Below, piece after piece: positions 1-6,472 of a stretch of DNA of 8,494 bases; the stretch's first letter is position 1; each line of letters starts with the position of its first letter. Made by a program: the position numbers and the translations under genes. The notes below the pieces were generated by a model, which saw only the letters and a program-made list of their open reading frames with translations, had not been told where the DNA came from and ran no database searches. The DNA comes from DAOMFB01 sp035519355. Lineage in GTDB: Bacteria; Acidobacteriota; Thermoanaerobaculia; UBA5066. The stretch is from NCBI GenBank assembly GCA_035519355.1, contig DATIWM010000245.1:1-8494 (forward strand), written 5' to 3'.

Positions 1-999
1 GACGTCTTCCAGGTCGTGACCGGACGCGCCGCCTCCGGAGCCGCGCTGGTCGACAGGGTGGACGGCGTCATGTTCACGGGCTCCGTGGCGACCGGCCGGA
101 AGGTCGCCGCGCGGGCGGGCGCACGTCTCGTCCCGTGCGTGACCGAGCTGGGGGGGAAGTCGCCGTTCGTCGTCCTCGCATCGGCGAATCTCGAGCGGGC
201 CGCCGAAGCCGCGGCCTGGTCGAGCTTCGTCCACAGCGGGCAGGCCTGCATCCGGACGGAGCGAATCTACGTGGTGGAGGCCGTCGCCAGCCGGTTCGAG
301 GAGCTTCTGGCCGGACGAGTCCGGGCGCTCCGGCAGGGGCCGCCGGACCCGCTCTCCGGTGAAGGGCCCGACCTGGGAGCGGCCACGTTCCCCCGCCAGC
401 TCGAGACCGTCGAACGCCACCTCGCCGATGCCCTCGGCAAGGGGGCGCGCCTCGCCTCCGGAGGGAAGAGGCGGGAGGATCTCCCGGGCAATTTCTTCGA
501 GCCGACGCTCCTTCTCGGCGCCGCGCAGGAGATGGCCGTGATGCGGGAGGAGACCTTCGGCCCGCTCGTCGCCGTCATGCGGGTGAAGGACGCGGAAGAA
601 GCGCTTCGCCTCGCCAACGACACGCACCTCGGACTCAACGCCACCGTGTTCGGAGCGCCCCACGAGGCCATGGCCCTGGCGCGGCGGCTGGAGTCGGGGC
701 AGGTCATCGTGAACGACGCGCTCGTGAACTACATCGTCGTCGAGGCGCCGCTCGGGGGGTGGAAGGGGAGCGGCCTCGGCGTGCGTCACGGCATCGAGGG
801 AGTCCGCCAGTGGACGCGGACGCAGGCGATCACCGTCCGGCGTCCCCTTCTCGCGCCCGCCGAGCGGCTCGTCGCGATGGCCCTCGCCTTCCCGTACGAC
901 GAGCGCGTCCTGTCGGTCCTTCGACGCGCGACGAGGCTCCTCTACCGCCGGGGGATCTCGGCGAAGCTCGAACGGCCGCCCGGCGACCGCCGCCCGTAG
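1..999 (+). CDS. Aldehyde dehydrogenase family protein, C-terminal part (5' end outside window)
   Basis: NAD(P)-dependent oxidation of an aldehyde to a carboxylic acid is expected from the family; the substrate cannot be read from the fragment. The frame is open from base 1 (the GTG at 16 is internal), giving 332 visible residues, roughly two thirds of a usual 480-520 residue ALDH. Visible in order are a cofactor-site segment FTGSVATGRKV (about residues 25-35), the general-base Glu in TELGGK (residue 49, bases 145-147), the catalytic Cys in HSGQACIRTER (residue 83, bases 247-249), EETFGPL, and a late LGGWKGSGLG segment. The Glu-to-Cys spacing of 34 matches the family. A tail of about 50 residues, basic and partly hydrophobic, follows the usual end of the fold; GabD2-like and other ALDHs can carry such tails. 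The next gene starts 10 bases downstream, so co-transcription is likely. Family assignment is secure; subfamily is not. Confidence 0.95.
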   Translation, partial: DVFQVVTGRAASGAALVDRVDGVMFTGSVATGRKVAARAGARLVPCVTELGGKSPFVVLASANLERAAEAAAWSSFVHSGQACIRTERIYVVEAVASRFEELLAGRVRALRQGPPDPLSGEGPDLGAATFPRQLETVERHLADALGKGARLASGGKRREDLPGNFFEPTLLLGAAQEMAVMREETFGPLVAVMRVKDAEEALRLANDTHLGLNATVFGAPHEAMALARRLESGQVIVNDALVNYIVVEAPLGGWKGSGLGVRHGIEGVRQWTRTQAITVRRPLLAPAERLVAMALAFPYDERVLSVLRRATRLLYRRGISAKLERPPGDRRP

Positions 1000-1009
1000 A
1001 ATCCGGGCG

Positions 1010-2143
1010 ATGAAGAACGCTCCGGCCGCCCTCGCGGCGCTCTGTCTCCTCTGCGCTCCGGCCCTGCCGGCCCAGTCGCCCCCCCGGCCGACGCCGAAGC
1101 CCGCTCCGCCCCAGACGCAGTCCGGAGCCGGCATCACCGTCCAGTCCGGCCCCGAAGCGCCGAAGGGAGCGGCGCCCGCCACCGTCGAGGATCTCCGCCT
1201 GCTTCCGGATGCCGGGACCGACCCCTTTCTCATGGAGCGCCTCGGGCTCGGCGCCCTGCAGGCGAACGACCTCGCCAAGGCGCGGACCTTCTTCGAGAAA
1301 TCGTGGAAGCTCGGACAGCTTCCGACGGGCGCCTACAACCTCGCGTGCGTCGACGCCCGCGAGAAGAAGATCGACGCGGCCTACGCGAACCTCGACCTGG
1401 CCCTCGGGGCCGGTTTCGACGACGACGCCACGCTCAGGTCCGATCCCGATCTGGCTCCGCTCCACTCGTCGCCGCGGTGGGCCGGCGTGCTCGAGAGGGC
1501 GGCCCGGAACCGCGCCGCGGGGGACGCCGCGGCCGTCAAGGAAGGAATTTTCGTCGCGCCGAAGCAGAGGGCCGTCGCGATTCTCGTCCTCCTGCACGAT
1601 GCGGCCTCCTCGCCGCTCGCCGTCTCGGGGCCTTTCGTCGCCGCCGCCGGGAAGCGCGGCCTCTTCCTCGCCGCTCCCCGGGGTCCGGGGAAGTCGGCCG
1701 ACCGGAGATTCGGCTGGGGCTCGGCCGACCGGGCCACCGCCGCGGTCGACGCGGCCGTCTCGGAGGCCCGGAAGCTCGCCGGCAACGCACGGCTCCCCGT
1801 CTACCTCGTCGGGGTCGGTCGGGGCGGGACGGAAGCTCTCACGATCGCCGCACGGACGCCCCGTGGCGCCGTGGCGGGGGTCGGTTCGATCGGCGGACCG
1901 TTCGATCCGGGCGCGGCGCGGGAGGCCGCGGGACTCCGGGGACCGCTGCTCGTCCTCGGCCTCGCACGCGATGCCGATCCGGCGCGGAGCGGCGCCTTCC
2001 ACCGCGGCGTCGAGGCTCTCCGGAAGATGGGGCTCTCTCCGGTGATCTATGATTGGCCCGGTACGGGCGACGGATTCCCGAAGGACCCCGCTCTCGCCGT
2101 CGCCGACGTCCTCGGCGGACTGAAGGCACCCGCAAGGCGCTGA
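1010..2143 (+). CDS. Exported TPR protein with a degenerate alpha/beta-hydrolase-like domain
   Basis: Function unknown. The 377-residue product begins with a Sec-type signal peptide (MKNAPAALAALCLLCAPALPA, likely cut near residue 21), which supports this ATG although no Shine-Dalgarno is visible. A Pro-rich linker (about 23-36) follows. Residues about 71-168 form a TPR-like helical region with NLAC at 110-113 and a DPDLAPLHSSPRW segment, a pattern common in bacterial TPR proteins. Residues about 187-372 look like an alpha/beta hydrolase: LVLLHDAA near 192-199 at the oxyanion-loop position, YLVGVGRGGTEAL at the nucleophile elbow, and YDWPGTGDGFP where the catalytic His normally sits. The elbow G-x-S-x-G reads G-V-G-R-G (Gly270) and the His position is Asp354, so two triad residues appear lost; Asp321 or Asp323 could be the retained acid. 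This suggests a periplasmic binding or scaffolding pseudo-enzyme. The aminotransferase gene starts one base after the stop. Confidence 0.85.
   Translation: MKNAPAALAALCLLCAPALPAQSPPRPTPKPAPPQTQSGAGITVQSGPEAPKGAAPATVEDLRLLPDAGTDPFLMERLGLGALQANDLAKARTFFEKSWKLGQLPTGAYNLACVDAREKKIDAAYANLDLALGAGFDDDATLRSDPDLAPLHSSPRWAGVLERAARNRAAGDAAAVKEGIFVAPKQRAVAILVLLHDAASSPLAVSGPFVAAAGKRGLFLAAPRGPGKSADRRFGWGSADRATAAVDAAVSEARKLAGNARLPVYLVGVGRGGTEALTIAARTPRGAVAGVGSIGGPFDPGAAREAAGLRGPLLVLGLARDADPARSGAFHRGVEALRKMGLSPVIYDWPGTGDGFPKDPALAVADVLGGLKAPARR
2134..2137 (+). promoter_or_regulatory. Probable ribosome binding site for the DegT-family gene
   Basis: AAGG lies 7 bases before the GTG at 2145, inside the last codons of the preceding gene. 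It is a short match, but it supports the GTG start and coupled translation with the upstream gene. Confidence 0.45.
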
Positions 2144-2144
2144 C

Positions 2145-3278
2145 GTGGCCGTCGATTTCTACCGGCACTCTCTCGGCGGGGACGAGAAGAAGGCGGTCGC
2201 TGCCGTCCTCGACTCGCTCTTCCTGACGACCGGGCAGCGCGTCTACGAGTTCGAGAAGGCCTTCGAGGAGTATCTCGGGGTCCCCGCGGTCGTCTGCACG
2301 GCGCACGGCACCGCGTCGCTACACGTGGCCATGCTGGCCGCGGGGATCGGCCCGGGCGACGAGGTGATCACGACGCCGATGACGTTCCTTTCGTCGGCGA
2401 ACTGCATCCTCTACGCCGGCGGCACCCCGGTCTTCGCGGACGTCGATCCGGTCACGGCCAATCTCGACCCGGCGGCCGTCGAGGCGGCGGTCACCCCCCG
2501 GACGAAGGCCCTCATCGCCGTCGACCTCTACGGGCTCCTGACCGACCTCGGGGCCCTCCGGACCCTCGCGGACCGGCACGGCCTCGTCCTCGTGGAGGAC
2601 GCGGCACATTGCGTCGAGGGGCGCCGCGACGGCTTCGGGCCCGGGCAGCTCGCCGACTACGGCTGCTTCAGCTTCTACGCGACGAAGAACCTCACGTGCG
2701 GCGAGGGGGGCGCGATCTCCGCGCGGGACCGGGAGAAGAAGAACCTCCTTCGGCAGCTCTCGACGCACGGCATGTCGCGGAACGCGGCCGACCGGTACGC
2801 GGGAACGTACCAGCACTGGGACATGGAGCGGCTCGGGTACAAGTACAACCTCTCCGACGTGAACGCCTCGATGCTCCTGTCGCAGCTCCCGAAGCTCGCC
2901 CGACGGCTCGAGCGGCGCGAGGCGATCTGCCGCCGCTACGAGGCGGCGTTCCGAAACACCCCGGGGGTGTCGTTTCCCGCCGTCCCGGACGGTGCGGTCT
3001 CGGCGCGCCATCTCTTCACGATCTGGGTCGAGCCGTCGCGGCGCGACGCGATCCTCGCGGCCATCCAGGCGCGGGGCGTCGGCGTCACGGTGAACTACCG
3101 CGCCGTCCACCTGATGTCCTACTACGTCGAACGATTCGGATTCCGCCGCGGGATGTTTCCGCACGCCGAGCGGATCGGCGATTCGACGATCTCGATCCCG
3201 CTCTGGCCGGCCCTGACGGACGCGCAGGTGGACGAGGTGATCGCCGCGGTCCGCGCCGCGGTCGCCTCCGCCTCCTGA
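2145..3278 (+). CDS. DegT/DnrJ/EryC1/StrS family PLP aminotransferase (ArnB-like)
   Basis: Cytoplasmic PLP enzyme. Family members usually transfer an amino group to a nucleotide-linked keto-sugar for lipopolysaccharide, glycan or antibiotic sugars. The 377-residue length is normal. Visible motifs are TAHGTASLH (residues 52-60, phosphate region), VEDAAH (150-155) with Asp152 expected to contact the PLP pyridine nitrogen, and FSFYATKNLTCGEGG (175-189) with Lys181 (bases 2685-2687) as the Schiff-base lysine. This last segment closely resembles ArnB as I recall it. The C-terminal half has the usual SARHLFTIWVE, a VNYRAVHL stretch and SIPLWPALTD. The GTG at 2145 is chosen because it gives the family's normal N-terminus and lies 7 bases after AAGG (2134-2137). 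No sugar dehydratase, epimerase or glycosyltransferase is seen nearby, so the substrate is unknown; ArnB, PseC and perosamine-synthase-like roles are all possible. Confidence 0.93.
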   Translation: MAVDFYRHSLGGDEKKAVAAVLDSLFLTTGQRVYEFEKAFEEYLGVPAVVCTAHGTASLHVAMLAAGIGPGDEVITTPMTFLSSANCILYAGGTPVFADVDPVTANLDPAAVEAAVTPRTKALIAVDLYGLLTDLGALRTLADRHGLVLVEDAAHCVEGRRDGFGPGQLADYGCFSFYATKNLTCGEGGAISARDREKKNLLRQLSTHGMSRNAADRYAGTYQHWDMERLGYKYNLSDVNASMLLSQLPKLARRLERREAICRRYEAAFRNTPGVSFPAVPDGAVSARHLFTIWVEPSRRDAILAAIQARGVGVTVNYRAVHLMSYYVERFGFRRGMFPHAERIGDSTISIPLWPALTDAQVDEVIAAVRAAVASAS

Positions 3279-3281
3279 GCT
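3279..3281. other. Convergent 3-base gap between the two gene blocks
   Basis: The plus-strand aminotransferase stop (TGA, 3276-3278) and the minus-strand peptidase stop (TGA on the complement, 3284-3282) are separated by three bases. The only local symmetry is a 4-base inverted repeat, CTGA-GCT-TCAG (3275-3285), too small to be a terminator. No U-tract or strong hairpin is visible on either side, so transcripts from both sides probably run into the opposing gene. Confidence 0.8.
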
Positions 3282-5075
3282 TCAGTACGGGCCGACCGTC
3301 TCGACGACCTTCAGGAGGACGTTCGCCGGGTCGACGTCGAGATCCGCGAGGGGGGCGAGGAGCGGGTTCACGACGACGAACGTCTCCGTGGCGGACCGGC
3401 CGGTCACCGGGACCGTGACGTCGGCGGTCCTTCCGTCCACGCCCGTCAGCCGGACCGTGAGCGGAAAGCGGTACCAGCGCCGGTCGTCGGGCCCCGCCGC
3501 GGGGTGAACGACGGCGTGGGTCTGCGTCTGGGTGACGGTCAGCGTGAGCTGCGCCGCGTCCGGAGAGGTCCGGTATCCGATCCGGAGGGTCGGCCGGTAC
3601 GGCGTCTCGATCCACTGGTCGAAGAACGCCTTCAGGTCCCGGCCCGAGAGCTCCTCGTACAGGGCGCGCAGGTCGCCGCGGGTCGCCGTGCCGAAGGCGT
3701 GCCGGCGGCGCCACTCCAGAAGGCCGGCGAAGAACGTGGCGTCCCCCAGCTCGCTGCGGAGCATGTGGAGGGCCCAGGCGCCCTTGCGGTAGACCGCCCC
3801 GGTGTTGCGGAACGGGTCGGCCGGATCGGCCACGACGGGTGGACCGAGGGCGCCGGCATAGAGCCCGTCGTCGCGCGCGCGCATCCCGAGCCCCGGATCG
3901 GCGCCGTCGGCCTTCTCGGCGTAGAGAACCTCGGCATACGTCGCGAAACCTTCGTTGAGCCAGATGTCGTCCCAGGTCCGCATCGTCACGAGGTCGCCCC
4001 ACCACTGGTGCGAGAGCTCGTGGACGAGGAGGACCGTCAGGTCGCGGCCCGGATCCGCGAGGAGGTTCGCGCCGACGGAGGTGAGCGTCGGGTGCTCCAT
4101 CCCCCCGGAGAAATGCGAGGCGACGATGCCGTACTTGGTGTCGGCGTACGGGTATTCGCCGAAGAGGGCGGCGAGCGTCGCGAGGTGCCTGGGGATGTCG
4201 GCCAAGCGAAGGGCGTCCGCGTCGCGATTCTCGGGAAGGACGTACGAGACGATCGGCATCGTCCGTCCGTCGAGGCGGGTGTACGTGTCCTCGATCGTCA
4301 CGTAGTTCGTCACGTTGAGGGGGAGGAGGTAGGTCGAGACGGGCTGCGGAAGCTTCCAGGTGAAGGTCCGCCGGCCGTCGGTCTCGTCCCTCGTGGTCAG
4401 CTTGCCGATCGACGCGAAGACGAAGCCGGCCGGCAGCGTCGCGCTGACCGTCATCGTGGCCTTGTCGTGCGGATCGTCGACGCAGGGCCAGAAGTCGCGA
4501 GCGCCGAACGGTTCGGCGACGGTCGTGGCGGCGGGGACCGTGCCGTGCCGCCAGAAGGCGAGCGCGCCGCCGGCGGGAGGGAGCCCGCGGTAGTTCACGG
4601 TGAAGCTCGTCCGCCCTTCGGCGCGGAGCGGCGGGTCAATCGGCAGCACGAGCTTCCCGGCGCCGCGGCGGACGGGCGTGACGTCGACGTCGTCGCGCCG
4701 GGTCCTCTGGATTTCAAAGGAGTCGTCGAGGTCGAGCGGGAGCTCGGCGATCCCGTCCTTCACGCCGAGAACCCTCATCGTGACCCGTCCCTCGAGCAGC
4801 TGGGCGGCGGGGTCGAATCCGAACCAGACGTCGTAGGTCAGGACGTCGAATCCACGGTCCGCCCCTTCCACCGAGGGAGGCAGCTGGCCGCTTTCCGAGC
4901 GCGCGAGGGCGTTCTCGAGCACCCGGAGGCGCTTCGCCCGCCCCTCCTCGTGCTCGGCGAGGAGCGCCGGTCGGTGGCCTCCTCCATGAAACGGAGGCTC
5001 CTGCCGGAGCAGAGCCCCCCCCGCCGCGCCGAGAACGGCGCACGCCAGAACCGGGGCGAGGACCCGGGAGCTCAT
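3282..5075 (-). CDS. M1 family metallopeptidase (aminopeptidase N-like), exported
   Basis: Zinc peptidase expected to remove N-terminal amino acids from peptides, probably in the periplasm or cell envelope. With the ATG at 5075 it has 597 residues. The frame runs open to 5261, but that extension is Arg/Pro-rich, overlaps hemY and would bury the signal segment RVLAPVLACAVLGAAGGALL at residues 4-23, so the shorter start is preferred. An N-terminal beta domain spans about 76-260, with a WPCVDDPHDKATMTVSATLP segment. In the catalytic domain FSGGMEHPT (322-330) is the exopeptidase motif, HELSHQWWGD (352-361) plus Glu375 in WLNEGFATYAE gives HExxH-x18-E zinc binding, and Tyr429 in VYRKGAWALHMLR is the expected transition-state Tyr. 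A beta-rich C-terminal part from about 500 replaces the long helical domain of PepN or ERAP. Its start overlaps the hemY stop by 4 bases (ATGA), and it is the last gene of the heme operon. Confidence 0.95.
   Translation of the reverse strand: MSSRVLAPVLACAVLGAAGGALLRQEPPFHGGGHRPALLAEHEEGRAKRLRVLENALARSESGQLPPSVEGADRGFDVLTYDVWFGFDPAAQLLEGRVTMRVLGVKDGIAELPLDLDDSFEIQRTRRDDVDVTPVRRGAGKLVLPIDPPLRAEGRTSFTVNYRGLPPAGGALAFWRHGTVPAATTVAEPFGARDFWPCVDDPHDKATMTVSATLPAGFVFASIGKLTTRDETDGRRTFTWKLPQPVSTYLLPLNVTNYVTIEDTYTRLDGRTMPIVSYVLPENRDADALRLADIPRHLATLAALFGEYPYADTKYGIVASHFSGGMEHPTLTSVGANLLADPGRDLTVLLVHELSHQWWGDLVTMRTWDDIWLNEGFATYAEVLYAEKADGADPGLGMRARDDGLYAGALGPPVVADPADPFRNTGAVYRKGAWALHMLRSELGDATFFAGLLEWRRRHAFGTATRGDLRALYEELSGRDLKAFFDQWIETPYRPTLRIGYRTSPDAAQLTLTVTQTQTHAVVHPAAGPDDRRWYRFPLTVRLTGVDGRTADVTVPVTGRSATETFVVVNPLLAPLADLDVDPANVLLKVVETVGPY
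5072..5075 (-). promoter_or_regulatory. ATGA stop/start overlap coupling hemY to the peptidase gene
   Basis: The peptidase ATG (5075-5073) and the hemY TGA (5074-5072) share ATGA. Only a weak GGA (5082-5080) lies at close range, and the stronger GGGGAG (5098-5093) is 17 bases from the ATG, too far for an ordinary Shine-Dalgarno. Peptidase translation therefore probably depends on ribosomes terminating at hemY. Confidence 0.8.
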
Positions 5076-6472
5076 AACGTCCGGCCGATTGTCTCCCCGC
5101 GGTCGATCCGTGCTCCGAGCGCGATGCCGTCCCGCCAGCCGCCCGTCAGGACGAGGGTTCCCGGCTCTCCGGCGGCCCGGTCGATCCCGGCGAGGTCCTC
5201 CTCGAGGGCGGCCATCGTCCGGAAATGTCCGAGGGGGAGCTGCGGGATCGCCTTCGGCCACCGGTTGATCCAGGTCCTCTCCGGGACGCAGCGCCGGAGG
5301 CCCGGATGGAGCCGGCGGACCTCCGAGAGGGCCAGGTCCGTCAGCGCCGCGTCGTCGGCCGATGCGAGCTCCGGGTCGAGCGCGCCGCCGAGGAAGGAGG
5401 TCGTGAGGGCGAAGCCCTCCGGCGCCCGGCCGGTGAAGAGCGAGGCGGGGTAGAGAACGCCGAGCGACCGGATGCCCTCGACGCGCGGGACGAGAACTCC
5501 GAATCCCTTCGGGGCGTCTTCCGGCGTCGGCGGGCGGAAGGCGAAGACGACGGTGGCGACGGGCGAGACGGGGATCCGGGCGACGGCATCGCGCGAGCGG
5601 CGGAGCCGCTCGCCGAGGAGGCCCGCGGTCGCGGCCGGCTCGAGCGTGAGAACGACCCGGTCGGCGTCATGGCTGCGGCCGTCCGTCGTCCAGACCGTCC
5701 AGGTCCGGCCGGGGGCGGCGGGCCGGGGCCCCTCGAGACCCGCGACGGCGGCATGCGTCTCGATGCGCGCGCCCGCGTCGGCCAGCCTCATCGCCAGCGC
5801 TTCGACGAGCTGGAAGAGGCCCCGCGTGAAGTTGACGGTCCGGGCCCGGTACCGGGGCGCCTTCGACCCGTCGGGATTCCGTTCGAACGACCCGCCGCCG
5901 CGGATGAAATCCCGGATCACCGAGCCGGAGCGCCCCTCCGCGTCCCAGAGGCGCGGGAAGGCGCTCCGGACGGAGAGCGTCTTCGCGTCGCCCGCGTAGA
6001 CGCCCGAGACCATCGGTCCGGCGCCATACACCGCGGCGTCGGCGCCGAAGCGCCGGACGAAGAAGTCGTGGACGCTCTCGTCCTCCTGCGATGCGGGGCG
6101 CCGCGGGGCGCGCCAGTCGCCGAGGAGCCGGAGCTTGCCGCCGAGCGAGAGAGCGGTGTTGAAGAGCCCCCTCGGTCCCGGGACGATGGCGCGCGGCCGC
6201 CCGCCGCGGACGATCCACCGCGGCGCGCGGCCCTCGGCGAGGACGAGATGCGGCGCAAGGCCGAGTTCGGCGATCAGCCGGTCCGCGGCCGGCGTCGTCC
6301 GGAGAGTGTTCGGCCCCGCCTCGAGGACGAATCCGTCCTCCCGGAGCGTCCGGATCGACCCGCCGAGGCGTCCCTCCGCTTCGAGGAGGACGGTCTCGCC
6401 GGGCGACGCGCGTCGGAAGGCGGCCGTGAGGCCCGCGATGCCGCCTCCGACGATCACGACCCGCGTCGTCAC
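5072..6472 (-). CDS. hemY: FAD-dependent protoporphyrinogen oxidase, HemY/HemG type
   Basis: Oxidises protoporphyrinogen IX to protoporphyrin IX by removing six electrons, with oxygen as usual acceptor; it normally works at the inner face of the membrane. The product has 466 residues, normal for the FAD-containing family (often labelled hemG, although E. coli HemG is an unrelated flavodoxin-like enzyme). The dinucleotide-binding motif IVGGGIAGL is at residues 7-15, followed by LLEAEGRLGGSIRT (29-42), EAGPNTL (51-57), and GFGVLVPRVEG with ALTTSFLGG in the middle. A C-terminal FAD segment TGGWRDG sits at about 443-449. The GTG start at 6472 places the Rossmann motif at the N-terminus and shares GTGA with the hemH stop; GGAG at 6481-6478 is 5 bases upstream. 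In Gram-positive bacteria homologues act as coproporphyrinogen oxidases (CgoX). The adjacent true HemN argues for the protoporphyrinogen substrate here. Confidence 0.93.
   Translation of the reverse strand: MTTRVVIVGGGIAGLTAAFRRASPGETVLLEAEGRLGGSIRTLREDGFVLEAGPNTLRTTPAADRLIAELGLAPHLVLAEGRAPRWIVRGGRPRAIVPGPRGLFNTALSLGGKLRLLGDWRAPRRPASQEDESVHDFFVRRFGADAAVYGAGPMVSGVYAGDAKTLSVRSAFPRLWDAEGRSGSVIRDFIRGGGSFERNPDGSKAPRYRARTVNFTRGLFQLVEALAMRLADAGARIETHAAVAGLEGPRPAAPGRTWTVWTTDGRSHDADRVVLTLEPAATAGLLGERLRRSRDAVARIPVSPVATVVFAFRPPTPEDAPKGFGVLVPRVEGIRSLGVLYPASLFTGRAPEGFALTTSFLGGALDPELASADDAALTDLALSEVRRLHPGLRRCVPERTWINRWPKAIPQLPLGHFRTMAALEEDLAGIDRAAGEPGTLVLTGGWRDGIALGARIDRGETIGRTL
6469..6472 (-). promoter_or_regulatory. 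GTGA stop/start overlap coupling hemH to hemY
   Basis: The hemY GTG (6472-6470) and the hemH TGA (6471-6469) share four bases, the usual arrangement for re-initiation. Together with the hemN/hemH abutment it indicates one polycistronic message. Confidence 0.85.

Noticed and set aside
1869..1905. Ser292 in the GVGSIGG stretch as a replacement nucleophile in the hydrolase-like protein
   Set aside because: It lies about 22 residues after the elbow, where the next beta strand of the fold is expected, so it is not at the nucleophile turn; only a structure model could revive it.
830..2002. A 390-codon minus-strand open frame opposite the TPR/hydrolase-like gene
   Set aside because: Arg/Gly-rich with no fold signature; the plus-strand frame has a signal peptide, TPR-like region and hydrolase-like strands, so the minus frame is a compositional shadow.
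3275..3285. Inverted repeat CTGA-GCT-TCAG as a bidirectional terminator
   Set aside because: The stem is only 4 base pairs with a 3-base loop and no T-tract on either side.
5010..5075. Possible lipoprotein signal in the peptidase (VLAC at residues 9-12)
   Set aside because: The hydrophobic stretch before the Cys is too short and Leu at -2 is atypical for a lipobox; a Sec signal peptide or N-terminal anchor fits better.
5076..5261. 62-residue N-terminal extension of the peptidase
   Set aside because: It is Arg/Pro/Asp-rich, overlaps hemY by almost 190 bases and would place the signal peptide internally.
3504..5453. A 649-codon open frame on the plus strand, antisense to the peptidase
   Set aside because: It mirrors the codon positions of a well-supported M1 gene, is Arg/Gly/Glu-rich with no recognisable domain, and is the kind of stop-free antisense frame expected from GC-rich third positions.
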